From the NCBI RefSeq assembly GCF_051401765.1, contig NW_027480422.1, positions 10,868,001 through 10,932,000 on the forward strand: a DNA stretch of 64,000 bases. The letters are read 5' to 3'. The DNA is from Calliopsis andreniformis. Taxonomy: Eukaryota; Arthropoda; Insecta; Hymenoptera; Andrenidae. Below are positions 14,580 to 27,800 of the stretch, piece by piece. Both the position numbers and the translations under genes were made by a program. A model generated the notes under the pieces. The model saw nothing but the letters and a program-made list of their open reading frames with translations, searched no databases and was not told where the DNA came from. Within the stretch, counting starts at the first letter, position 1. Every line of letters starts with the position of its first letter.

Positions 14580-17500
14580 CTCTAGGGCGTTGCTCCGCCA
14601 GATCGAATAGTTACGGCCTTAGAAGTCAACGCCCGAAGCATAAAATACAAAATAAATACAACAGTTTTTCCATCGTATAAAACGAATAATTGCAACCAGT
14701 GTGAAAGTTACGGTCATTTCTACGTTCCTGGAAACCTAGGCTTGACTCTAGGGCGTTGCTCCACCAGATCGAATAGTTAGGGCCTTAGAAGTCAACGCCC
14801 GAAGCATAAAATACAATAAAAATACAATAGTTCCTCCATCGTATTAAATGAATAATTGCAATCAGTGTGAAGGTAATGGTCATTTCTACGTTCCGGGCAA
14901 CCTAGGCTTCACTCTAGGGCGTTGCTCGACCAGATCGAATGTTCACGGCCTAAGAAGTCAACGCCCGAAGCATAAAATACAATAAAGATACTACAGATTT
15001 TCCATCGTATAACAGGAGTAATTGCAACCAGTGTGAAAGTGATGGTCATTCCTACGTTCCGGGCAACCTATGCTCCACTCTAGGGCGTTGTTCCACCACA
15101 TCCAATTGTTAGGGCCTTGGAAGTCAACGCCAGAAGCATAAAATACAAAACAAATACAACAGTTTTTCCATCGCATAAAACGAATAATAGCAACCGGTGT
15201 GAAAGTTATGGTCATTTCTAAGTGCGGTCAACCTAGGCTTCACCCTAGGGCGTTGCTCCACCAGAGAGAATCGTTAGTGCCTTAGATGTCAACGCCCGAA
15301 GCATAAAATACAATGAAAATGCAACGGTTTTTCCATCGTATAACACGAATAACTGCAACCCGTGTGAAAGTGATAGTCATTTCTACGCTCGGGGAAACCT
15401 AGGCTTCAATCTAGGGCGTTGTTCCACCAGATGGAATAGCATGGGCCTAAGAAGTCAACGCCAGAAACATAAAATACAATATAAGTACAACAGTTTTTCC
15501 ATCCTATAAAACGAATAATTGCATCCAGTGTGAAAGTAATAGCCATTTCTACGTACCGGCAACCTAGGCTTCACTCTAGGGCGTTGCTCCACCACATCGA
15601 ACAGTTAGTGTCTTAGAAGTCAACGCCCGAAGCATACAGTACAATAAAGATAAAACAGATTTTCCATCGTATAACAGGAGTAATTGCAACCAGTGTGAAA
15701 GTGATGGTCATTTCTACGTTCCGGGCAACCTATGCTTCACTCTAGGGCGTTGTCCCACCACATCGAATTGTTAGGGCCTTGGAAGTCAACGCTAGAAGCA
15801 TAAAATACAAAACAAATACAACAGTTTTTCCATCGTATAAAATAAATAATAGCAACGGGTGTGAAAGTTATGGTCATTTCTACGTTCCGGTCAACCTAGG
15901 CTTCACTCGAGGGCGTTGCTCCACCAGATAGAATCGTTAGGGCCTTAGATGTCAACGCCCGACGCATAAAATACAATGAAAATGCAACGGTTTTTCCGTC
16001 GTATAAAACGAATAATTGCAACCAGTGTGAAAGTTATGGTCATTTCTGCGTTCCTGGCAACCTAGGCTTGACTCTAGGGCGTTGCTCCACCAGATAGAAT
16101 AGTTAGGGCCTTAGAAGTCAACGCCCGAAGCATAAAATACAATAAAAATACAATAGTGTTTCCATCGTATTAAATGAATAATTGCAATCAGTGTGAAGGT
16201 GATGGTCACTTCTACGTTCCGGGCAACCTAGGCTTCACTCTAGGGCGTTGCTCCACCAGATCGAGTGGTCAGGGCCTAAGAAGTCAACGCCCGAAGCATA
16301 AAATACCATAAAGATACAACAGATATTCCATCGCATAAAACGAATACTAGCAACCGGTGTGAATGTTATGGTCATTTCTAAGTGCCGGGCAACCTAGGCT
16401 TCACCCTAGGGAGTTGCTCCACCAGATAGAATCGTTAGTGCCTTAGATGTCAACGCCCGGAGCATAAAATACAATAAAAATACAATAGTTCTTCCATCGT
16501 ATTAAATGAATAATTGCAATCAGTGTGAAGGTAATGGTCATTTCTACGTTCCGGGCAACCTAGGCTTCACTCTAGGGCGTTGCTCCACCAGATCGAATGG
16601 TCACGGCCTAAGAAGTCAACGCCCGAAGCATAAAATACAATAAAGATACTACAGATTTTCCATCGTATAACAGGTGTAATTGCAACCAGTGTGAAAGTGA
16701 TGGTCATTCCTACGTTCCGGGCAACCTATGCTCCACTCTAGGGCGTTGTTCCACCACATCCAATTGTTAGGGCCTTGGAAGTCAACGCCAGAAACATAAA
16801 ATACAAAACAAATACAACAGTTTTTCCATCGCATAAAACGAATAATAACAACCGGTGTGAAAGTTATGGTCATTTCTAAGTGCCGGTCAACCTAGGCTTC
16901 ACCCTAGGGCGTTGCTCCACCAGAGAGAATCGTTAGTGCCTTAGATGTCAACGCCCGAAGCATAAAATACAATGAAAATGCAACGGTTTTTCCATCGTAT
17001 AACACGAATAACTGCAACCCGTGTGAAAGTGATAGTCATTTCTACGCTCGGGGAAACCTAGGCTTCAATCTAGGGCGTTGTTCCATCAGATCGAATAGCA
17101 AGGGCCTAAGAAGTCAACGCCAGAAACATAAAATACAATATAAGTACAACAGTTTTTCCATCGTATAAAACGAATAATTGCATCCAGTATGAAAGTAATA
17201 GCCATTTCTACGTACCGGCAACCTGGGCTTCACTCTAGGGCGTTGCTCCACCACAACGAACAGTTAGTGTCTTAGAAGTCAACGCCCGAAGCATACAGTA
17301 CAATAAAGATAAAACAGATTTTCCATCGTATAACAGGAGTAATTGCAACCAGTGTGAAAGTGATGGTCATTTCTACGTTCCGGGCAACCTATGCTTCACT
17401 CTAGGGCGTTGTCCCACCACATCGAATTGTTAGGGCCTTGGAAGTCAACGCCAGAAGCATAAAGTACAAAACAAATACAACAGTTTTTCCATCGTATAAA

Positions 17501-18174
17501 ACGAATAATAGCAACGGGTATGAAAGTTATGGTCATTTCTACGTTCCGGTCAACCTAGGCTTCACTCGAGGGCGTTGCTCCACCAGATAGAATCGTTAGG
17601 GCCTTAGATGTCAACGCCCGAAGCATAAAATACAATGAAAATGCAACGGTTTTTCCATCGTATAACACGAATAATTGCAACCCGTGTGAATGTGATAGGC
17701 ATTTCTACGTTCCAGGCAACCTAGGCTTCACTGTAGGGTGTTGCCCTACCAAACCGAATAGCTAGGGCCTTAGAAGTCTACGCCCGGGGCATATAATACA
17801 GAATAAGCACAACAGTTTTTCCATCGTATAAAACGAATAATTGCATCCAGTGTGAAAGTAATGGCCATATCTACGTTACGGGCAAACTAGGCTTGGCTCT
17901 ACGGCGTTGCTCCACCAGATCGAATGGTTATGGCCTCAGAAGACAACGCCCGAAGCATAAAATACAATAAAGATACAACAGTTTTTCCATTTTATAACAG
18001 GAGTAATTGCAACCAGTGTGAAAGTGATGGTCATTTCTACGTTCCGTGCAAGCTAGGCTTCACTCTAGGGCGTTGTTCCGCCAGGACGAATTGTTAAGGA
18101 CTTAGAAGTCAACGCCAGAAGCGTAAAATACGAAACAAATGCAACAGTTTTTCCATCGTATAAAACGAATAATT
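14580..18174 (-). repeat. Third higher-order copy, mosaic and shortened
   Basis: From 14580 to about 16240 it follows the sequence of 4954-6614 (offset 9626 at the start). From about 16240 to 16550 it follows block 0 and its link (4290-4600). From about 16550 to 18174 it follows 6760-8383. The switches fall inside conserved parts of the monomer. A 1-bp deletion near 15224 (GTGCGGTC for GTGCCGGTC) is private to this copy. Homology ends near 18174, where this copy reads AATTGCAACCGATG and the others read AATTTCAGCCGGTG. It looks like the product of exchange between out-of-register copies. Confidence 0.8.
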
Positions 18175-21100
18175 GCAACCGATGTGAAAATTATGGTCAT
18201 TTCTACGTTCCGGGCGACCTAGGCTTCACTCTAGAGCGTTGCACCACCAGATGGAATAGTTAGGGCCTTAGAAGTCAACGCCCGAAGCATAAAATACAAT
18301 AAAAATACAATAGTTTTTCCATCGTATAAAATGAATAATTGCAATCAGTGTGAAGGTAATGGTCATTTCTACGTTCCGGGCAACCTAGGCTTCACTCTAG
18401 GGCGTTGCACCACCAGATCGAATGGTCAGGGCCTAAGAAGTCAACGCCCGAAGCATAAAATACAATAAAGATACAACAGTTTTTCCATCGTATAAAACGA
18501 ATAATTGCAACCAGTGTGAAGGTTATCGTCATTTCTGCGTTCCTGGCAACCTAGGCTTCACTCTGGGGCGTTGCTCCACCAGATCGTATAGTTAGGGCCT
18601 TAGAAGTCAACGCCCGAAGCATAAAATACAATAAAAATACAACAGTTTTTCCACCGTATAAAATGAATAATTGCAATCAGTGTGAAGGTAATGGTCATTT
18701 CTGCGTTCCGGGCAAGCTAGCATTCACTCTAGGGCGTTGCTGCAACAGATCGAATAGTTAGGGCCTTAGAAGTCAACGCCCGAAGCATATAATACAATAA
18801 AAATACAACAGTTTTTCCATCGTATAACAGGAGTAACTGCAACCAGTGTGAAGGTAATGGTCATTTCTACGTTCCGGGCAACCTATACTTCGCTCTAGGG
18901 CGTTGCTCAACCAGATCGAAAAGCTAGGACCTTAGAAGTTAACGCCCGAAGCATAAATTACAATGAAAATGCAACGGTTTTTCCATCGTATAACACGAAT
19001 AATTGCAACCCGCGTGAAAGTGATAGTCATTTCTACGCTCGGGGCAATCTAGGCTTGAATCTAGGGCCTTGTTCCACCAGATCGAATAGTAAGGTCCTAA
19101 GATGTCAACGCCAGAAACATAAAATACAATATAAGTACAACAGTTTTTCCATCGTATAAAACGAATAATTGCATCCAGTGTGAAAGTAATAGCCATTTCT
19201 ACGTTCCGGCAACCTAGGCTTCACTCTAGGGCGTTGCTCCACCACAACGAACAGTTAGTGTCTTAGAAGTCAACGCCCGAAGCATACAGTACAATAAAGA
19301 TAAAACAGATTTTCCATCGTATAACAGGAGTAACTGCAACCAGTGTGAAGGTAATGGTCATTTCGACGTTCCGGGCAACCTATGCTTCGCTCTAGGGCCT
19401 TGCTCAACCAGATCGAATAGCTAGGGCCTTAGAAGTCAACGCCCGAAGCATAAAATACAAAATAAATACAACAATTTCTCCATCGTATAAAACGAATAAT
19501 TGCAACCAGTGTCAAAGTTATGGTCATTTCTACGTTCCTGGCAACCTAGGCGTCTCTCTAGGGCGCTGCTCCACCATATAGAATCGTTAGGCCCTTAGAT
19601 GTCAACGCCCGAAGCATAAAATACAATGAAAATGCAACGGTTTTTCCATCGTATAACACGAATAATTGCAACCCGTGTGAATGTGATAGGCATTTCTACG
19701 TTCCAGGCAACCTAGGCTTCACTGTAGGGTGTTGCCCTACCAAACCGAATAGCTAGGGCCTTAGAAGTCTACGCCCGGAGCATAAAATACAGAATAAGCA
19801 CAACAGTTTTTCCATCGTATAAAACGAATAATTGCATCCAGTGTGAAAGTAATGGCCATATCTACGTTACGGGCAAACTAGGCTTGGCTCTACGGCGTTG
19901 CTCCACCAGATCGAATGGTTAGGGCCTCAGAAGACAACGCCCGAAGCATAAAATACAATAAAGATACAACAGTTTTTCCATTTTATAACAGGAGTAATTG
20001 CAACCAGTGTGAAAGTGATGGTCATTTCTACGTTCTGTGCAAGCTAGGCTTCACTCTAGGGCGTTGTTCCGCCAGGACGAATTGTTAAGGACTTAGAAGT
20101 CAACGCCAGAAGCGTAAAATACGAAACAAATGCAACAGTTTTTCCATCGTATAAAACGAATAATTGCAACCGATGTGAAAATTATGGTCATTTCTACGTT
20201 CCGGGCGACCTAGGCTTCACTCTAGGGCGTTGCACCACCAGATCGAATGGTCAGGGCCTAAGAAGTCAACGCCCGAAGCATAAAATACAATAAACATTAA
20301 ACAGTTTTTCCATCGTATAAAACGAATAATTGCAACCAGTGTCAAAGTTATGGTCATTTCTACGTTCCTGGCAACCTAGGCTTGACTCTAGGGCGTTGCT
20401 CCACCAGATCGAATAGCTAGGGCTTTAGAAGTCAACGCCCGAAGCATAAGATACAAAATAAATACAACAGTTTTTCCATCGTATAAAACGAATAATTGCA
20501 ACCAGTGTCAAAGTTATGGTCATTTCTACGTTCCTGGCAACCTAGGCTTGACTCTAGGGCGTTGCTCAACCAGATCGAAAAGCTAGGACCTTAGAAGTTA
20601 ACGCCCGAAGCATAAATTACAATGAAAATGCAACGGTTTTTCCACCGTATAACACGAATAATTGCAACCCGCGTGAAAGTGATAGTCATTTCTACGCTCG
20701 GGGCAATCTAGGCTTGAATCTAGGGCCTTGTTCCACCAGATCGAATAGTAAGGTCCTAAGATGTCAACGCCAGAAACATAAAATACAATATAAGTACAAC
20801 AGTTTTTCCATCGTATAAAACGAATAATTGCATCCAGAGTGAAAGTAATAGCCATTTCTACGTTCCGGCAACCTAGGCTTCACTCTAGGGCGTTGCTGCA
20901 TCAGAACGAATAGTTAGGGCCTGAGAAGTCAACGCCCGAAGCATATAATACAATAAAAATGCAACAGCTTTTCCATCGTATAACAGGAATAACTGCAACC
21001 AGTGTGAAGGTAATGGTCATTTCGACGTTCCGGGCAACCTATGCTTCGCTCTAGGGCCTTGCTCAACCAGATCGAATAGCTAGGGCCTTAGAAGTCAACG

Positions 21101-24100
21101 CCCGAAGCATAAAATACAAAATAAATACAACAATTTCTCCATCGTATAAAACGAATAATTGCAACCAGTGTCAAAGTTATGGTCATTTCTACGTTCCTGG
21201 CAACCTAGGCGTCTCTCTAGGGCGCTGCTCCACCAGATCGAATAGTTATGGCCATAGAAGTCAACGCCCGAAGCATAAAATACAATAAAAATACAATAGT
21301 TTTTCCATCGAATAAAATGAATAATTGCAATCAGTGTGAACGTAATGGTCATTTCTACGTTCCGGGCAACCTAGGCTTCACTCTAGGGCGTTGCTCCACC
21401 AGATCGAATACTTAGGGCCTTAGAAGTCAACGCCCGAAGCATAAAATACAATAAAGATACAACAGTTTTTCCATCGTATAAAACGAATAATTGCATCCAG
21501 TGTGAAAGTAACGGCCATATCTACGTACCGGGCAACCTAGGCTTGGCTCTAGGGTGTTGCTCCACCAGATCGAATACTTAGGGCCTTAGAAGTCAACGCC
21601 CGAAGCATAAAATACAATAAAGATACAACAGCTTTTCCACCGTATAACAGGAGTAATTGCAACCAGTGTGAGAGTGATGATCGTTTTTACGTTCCGGGCA
21701 ACCTAGGCTTCACCCTAGGCCGTTGCTCAACCAGATCGAATAGCTAGGGCTTTACAAGTCAACGCCCGAAGCATTAAATACAAAATAAATACAACAGTTT
21801 TTCCATCGTATAAAACGAATAATTGCAACCAGTGTGAAAGTAATAGCCATTTCTACGTACCGGCAACCTAGGCTTCACTCTAGGGCGTTGCTCCACCACA
21901 TCGAACAGTTAGTGTCTTAGAAGTCAACGATCGAAGCATACAGTACAATAAAGATAAAACAGATTTTCCATCGTATAACAGGAGTAATTGCAACCAGTGT
22001 GAAAGTGATGGTCATTTCTACGTTCCGGGCAACCTATGCTTCACTTTAGGGCGTTGTCGCACCACATCGAATTGTTAGGGCCTTGGAAGTCAACGCCAGA
22101 AGCATAAAATACAAAACAAATACAACAGTTTTTCCATCGTATAAAACAAATAATAGCAACGGGTGTGAAAGTTATGCTCATTTCTACGTTCCGGTCAACC
22201 TAGGCTTCACTCGAGGGCGTTGCTCCACCATATAGAATAGTTAGGGCCTTAGAAGCCAACGCCCGAAGCATAAAATACAATAAAAATACAATAGTTTTTC
22301 CATCGTATAAAATGAATAATTGCAATCAGTGTGAAGGTAATGGTCATTTCTACGTTCCGGGCAACCTAGGCTTCACTCTAGGGCGTTGCACCACCAGATC
22401 GAATGGTCAGGGCCAAAGAAGTCAACGCCCGACGCATAAAATACAATAAAGATACAACAGTTTTTCCATCGTGTAAAACGAATAATTGCATCCAGTGTGA
22501 ATGTAACGGCCATATCTACGTTCCGGACAACCTAGGCTTCACTCTAGGCCATTGCTCAACCAGATCGAATAGCTAGGGCTTTAGAAGTCAACGCCCGAAG
22601 AATAAAATACAGAATAAGCACAACAGTTTTTCCATCGTATAAAACGAATAATTGCATCCAGTATGAAAGTAATGGCCATATCTACGTTCCGGGCAACCTA
22701 GGCTTGGCTCTAGGGCGTTGCTCCACCAGATCGAATAGTTAGCGCCTTAGAAGACAACACCCGAAGCATAAAATACAGAATAAGTACAACAGCTATTCCA
22801 TCGTATAAAACGAATAATTGCATCCAGTGTGAAAGTATTGGCCATATCTACGTTCCGGGCAACCTAGGCTTGGCTCTAGGGCGTTATTCCACCAGACCGA
22901 ATAGTTAGGGCCTTAGAAGTCAACGCCCGAAGCATAAAATACAATAAAGATACAACAGTTTTTCCATCGTATAACAGGAGTAATAGCAACGGGTGTGAAA
23001 GTTATGGTCATTTCTACGTTCCGGTGAACCTAGGCTTCACTCTATGGCGTTGCTCCACCAGATCGAAAAGTTAGGGCCTTAGAAGTCAACGCCCGAAGCA
23101 TAAAATACTGAATAAATACAACAGTTTTTCCATCGTATAAAACGAATAATTGCCTCCAGTGTGAAAGTAACGGCCATATCTACGTTCCGGGCAACCTAGG
23201 CTTGGCTCTAGGGCGTTGCTCCACCAGATCGAACAGTTAGGGCCTTAGAAGTCAACGCCAGAAGCATAAAATAAAATAAAAATGCAACAGTTTTTCCCTC
23301 GTATAACAGGAATAATTGCAACCAGTGTGAAGGTAATGGTCATTTCTACATTCCGCCAACCTAGGCTTCACTCTAGGGCGTTGGCCCACCAGATCGAATA
23401 TTCAGGGCCTATGAAGTCAACGCTAGAAGCATAAAATACAATAAAAAGGCAACAGTTTTTCCATCGTATAAAACGAATAATTGCAACCGGTGTGAAAGTG
23501 ATAGTCATTTCTACGTTCCGGGCGACCTAGGCTTCACTCTAGGGCGTTGCGCCACCAGATCGTGTAGCTAGGTCCTTAGAAGTCTACGCCCGGAGCATAA
23601 AATACAATAAAAATACAACTGTTTGTCCATTGTATAAAATGAATAATTGCAATCAGTGGGAAGGCAATGGTCATTTCTACGTTCCGGGCAACCTAGGCTT
23701 CGCTCTAGCGCGTTGCTCCACCAGATCGAAAAGTTAGGGCCTAAGATGTCAACGCCCGAAGCATAAAATACAATGAAAATGCAACGGCTTTTCCATCGTA
23801 TAACACGAATAATTGCAACCCGTGTGAAAGTGATAGCCATTTCTACGTTCCGGGCAACCTAGGCTTCACTGTAGGGTGTTGCTCTACCAGATCGAATAGC
23901 TAGGGCCTTAGAAGTCTACGCCCGGAGCATAAAATACAATAAAAATGCAACAGTTTTTCCATCGTATATAATGAATAATTGCAATCAGTGTGAAGGTAAT
24001 GGTCATTTCTGCGTTCCGGGCAACCTAGGATTCACTCTAGGTCGTTGCTGCACCAGATCGAATAGTTAGGGCCTGAGAAGTCAACGCCCGAAGCATAAAA

Positions 24101-25680
24101 TACAATAAAAATACAATAGTTTTTCCATCGTATAAAATGAATAATTGCAATCAGTGTGAAGGTAATGGTCATTTCTACGTTCCGGGCAACATAGGCTTCA
24201 CTCTAGGGCGTTGCTCCACCAGATCGAATAGTTAGGGCCTTAGAAGTCAACGCCCGAAGCATAAAATACAGAATAAATACAACAGTTTTTCCATCGTATA
24301 AAACGAATAATTGCATCCAGTGTGAAAGTAATGGCCATATCTACGTTCCGGGCAACCTAGGTGTGGCTCTAGGGCGTTGCTCCACCAGATCGAATAGTTA
24401 GGGCCTTAGAAGTCAACGCCCGAACCATAAAATACAATAAAAATACAATAGTTTTTCCATCGTATAACTGGAACAATTGCAACCAGTGTGAAAGTGACAG
24501 TCATTTCTACATTCCGGGCATCCTAGGCTTCAATCTAGCGCGTTGTTCAACCAGATCGAATAGTAAGGGACTAAGAAGTCAGCGCCAGAAGCATAAAATA
24601 CAAAACAAATACATCAGTTTTTCCATCGTATAAAACGAATAATTGCAACCGGTGTGTCAGTTATGGTCATTTCTACGTTCCGGTCAATCTAGGCTGCACT
24701 CTAGGGCGTTGCTCCACCAGGTAGAATTGTTAGGGCCTTAGAAGTCAACGCCCGAAGCATAAAATACAATGAAAATGCAACGGTTTTTCCATCGTATAAC
24801 ACGAATATTTGCAACCCGTGTGAAAGTGATAGTCATTTCTACGTTCCGGGCAACCTAGGATTCACTCTACGGCGTTGCTCCACCAGGTCGAATAGTTAGG
24901 GCCTAAGAAGTCAACGACAGAATCATAAAATACAATATAAATACAACAGTTCTTGCATCGTATAATATGAACAATTGCAAAACGTGTGAAAGTAATGGTC
25001 ATTTCTACGTTCCGTGCAACCTATGCTTCACTCTATGGAGTTGCTCCACCACATCGAATAGCTACGGCCTTAGAAGTCAATGCCAGAAGCATAAAATACA
25101 ATACAAATACAAGGGTTTCTCCATCGTATAAAATGAATAATTGCAAACGGTGTGAAAGTAATGGTCATTTCTACGTTCCGGGCAACCTAGGATTCACTCT
25201 AGGGCGTTGCTGCACCAGATCGAATAGTTAGGGCCTGAGAAGACAACGCCCGAAGCATAAAATACAATAAAAATACAATAGTTTTTCCATCGTATAAAAT
25301 GAATAATTGCAATCAGTGTGAAGGTAATGGTCATTTCTACGTTCCGGCAACCTAGGCTTCACTCTAGGGCGATGCTGCACCAGATCGAACAGTTAGTGCC
25401 TTAGAAGTCAACGCCCGAAGCATGAAATACAATAAAGATACAACAGTTTTTCCATCGTATAACAGGATTAATTGCAACCAGTGTGAAAGTGATGGTCATT
25501 TCTACGTTCCGGGCAACCTAGGCTCCACTCTAGGGCCTTGCTCAACCAGATCGAATAGCTAGGGCCTTAGAAGTCAACGCCCGAAGCATAAAATACAAAA
25601 TAAATACAACAGTTTTTCCATCGTGTAACAGGAATAATTGCAACCAGTGTGAAAGTAATGGTCATTTCTACGTTCCGGGA
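18175..25680 (-). repeat. Mixed satellite segment with shorter duplications
   Basis: About 45 monomers. Visible internal copies: 18911-19220 recurs at about 20570-20880 (offset 1659 bp, 10 monomers); 17600-18240 recurs at about 19591-20231 (offset 1991 bp, 12 monomers); 19340-19560 recurs at about 21000-21220 (10 monomers). From about 21.8 to 25.7 kb the monomers are more varied and I see no stable higher-order period. No non-satellite sequence. Confidence 0.8.
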
Positions 25681-25828
25681 AACCTAGGCTTCACTCTAGG
25701 GAGTCGCTCCACCAGATCGAATGGCTACGGCCTTAGAAGTCAACGCCAGGTGCATAAAATACATTATAAATACAACAGCTTTCACATAGCATAAAATGAA
25801 TAATTGCAAAAAGTGTGAATGTAATGGT
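25681..25828 (-). repeat. Marker monomer shared by three places
   Basis: The variant GGGAGTCGCTCCACC at about 25699 begins a segment that recurs near 31840 (offset 6141) and near 37150 (offset 11451). The three places therefore descend from one segment that has been copied twice. Confidence 0.75.
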
Positions 25829-26492
25829 CATTTCTAAGTTCCGGGCAACCTAGGCTTCACCCTAGGGCGTTGCTCTACCAGATCGATAAGCTAGGGCCTT
25901 AGAAATCAAAGCCCGAAGCATAAAATGCAATAAAAATACAACAGTTTTTCCATCGTATAACAGGAATAATAGCAACCAGAGTGAAAGGTATGGTCATTTC
26001 TATGTTCCGGGCAACCTAGGCTTCACTCTAGGGCGTTGCTCCAGCAGATCGAATAGTGAGGGCCTTAGAAGTCTGCGCCCGAAGCAGAAAATACAATAAA
26101 GATGCAACAGCTTTTCCATCGTATAACAGGAATAGTTACAACCAGTGTGAAGGTAATGGTCTTTCCTACGTTCCGGGCAACCTAGGCTTCACTCTCGGGC
26201 GGTGCTCCACCAGATCAAATAGTTAGGGCCTAAGAAGTGAACGCCAGAAGTATAAAACACAATATAAATACAACAGCTTTTCCATCGTATAAGACGGATA
26301 ATTGCAACCAGTATGAAAGCTATGGCTATTTCTACGTTCCGGGCAACATATGCTTCACCCTAGGGCGTTGCTCTACCAGATCGAATAGACAGGGCCTTAG
26401 AAGTCAGCGCCAGAAGCCAAAAATAAAATAAAAATACAACAGTTGTTCCAGCGTATAACGGGTATATATGCAACCAGTGTGAAAGTAATGGT
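25829..26492 (-). repeat. 4-monomer (664-bp) tandem unit, copy 1
   Basis: A 664-bp unit (exactly four monomers) that is repeated immediately downstream. Both copies share rare variants such as CAAAGCCCGAAGC, GAAAGGTATGG and ACGGGTATATATGC. Isolated differences are present, for example ACATATGCTT here and ACCTATGCTT in copy 2. Confidence 0.85.
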
Positions 26493-27156
26493 CATTTCTA
26501 AGTTCCGGGCAACCTAGGCTTCACCCTAGGGCGTTGCTCTACCAGATCGATAAGCTAGGGCCTTAGAAATCAAAGCCCGAAGCATAAAATGCAATAAAAA
26601 TACAACAGTTTTTCCATCGTATAACAGGAATAATAGCAACCAGAGTGAAAGGTATGGTCATTTCTATGTTCCGGGCAACCTAGGCTTCACTCTAGGGCGT
26701 TGCTCCACCAGATCGAATAGTGAGGGCCTTAGAAGTCTGCGCCCGAAGCAGAAAATACAATAAAGATGCAACAGCTTTTCCATCGTATAACAGGAATAGT
26801 TACAACCAGTGTGAAGGTAATGGTCTTTCCTACGTTCCGGGCAACCTAGGCTTCACTCTAGGGCGGTGCTCCACCAGATCATATAGTTAGGGCCTAAGAA
26901 GTGAACGCCAGAAGTATAAAACACAATATAAATACAACAGCTTTTCCATCGTATAAGACGGATAATTGCAACCAGTATGAAAGCTATGGTTATTTCTACG
27001 TTCCGGGCAACCTATGCTTCACCCTAGGGCGTTGCTCTACCAGATCGAATAGACAGGGCCTTAGAAGTCAGCGGCAGAAGCCAAAAATAAAATAAAAATA
27101 CAACAGTTGTTCCAGCGTATAACGGGTATATATGCAACCAGTGTGAAAGTAATGGC
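26493..27156 (-). repeat. 4-monomer (664-bp) tandem unit, copy 2
   Basis: Second copy of the four-monomer unit at an offset of 664 bp. The match ends at 27156, where this copy reads GGCCATTTCTACG and copy 1 reads GGTCATTTCTAAG. Part of it (26640-27233) recurs again at about 37430-38020. Confidence 0.85.
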
Positions 27157-27800
27157 CATTTCTACGTTCCGTGCAACCTAGGCTTCACTCCAGGGCGTTG
27201 CTCCACCAGATCGAACAGTTAGGGCCTTAGAAGTCAACGCCAGAAGCATAAAATAAAATAAAAATGCAACAGTATTTCCATCGTAGAACCGGAATAACTG
27301 CAACCAGTGTGAAAGTGATGGTCATTTCTACATTCCGTGCAACCTAGGCTTCACTCTAGGTCGTTGCTCCACCAGATCGAAAAGTTAGGGCCTAAGAAGT
27401 CAACGCCAGAAGCATGAAATAAAATAAAATTACAACAGTTTATCCATCGTATAACGGGAATAATTGCAACCAGCGTAAAAGTAATGGCCATTTCTGCGTT
27501 CCCTGCAACCTAGGCTTCACTCCAGGGCGTTGCTCCACCAGATCGAAAAGGTAGGGCCTAAGAAGTCAACGCCAGAAGCATTAAATACAAAATAAATGCA
27601 ACAGTTTTTCTGTCGTATAAAACGGATAATTGCAAACAGTGTGAAAGTAGTGGTCATTCCTACGTTCCTGGCAACCTGGGCATCACGGTAGGGCGTTGCT
27701 CCGCCACATCGAAAAGCTCCGGCCTTAGAAGTCTACGCCTGAAGCATAAAATAGAATAAGAATACAACAGCTTTTCCATCGTAGAACAGGAATAATTGCA
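27157..27800 (-). repeat. Satellite segment between duplications
   Basis: About four monomers. The stretch around 27470-27810, with CAGCGTAAAAG and TTTTTCTGTCGTATAAAACG, recurs near 30625-30965 (19 monomers away) and again in the duplicated copy near 35935-36275. Confidence 0.75.
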
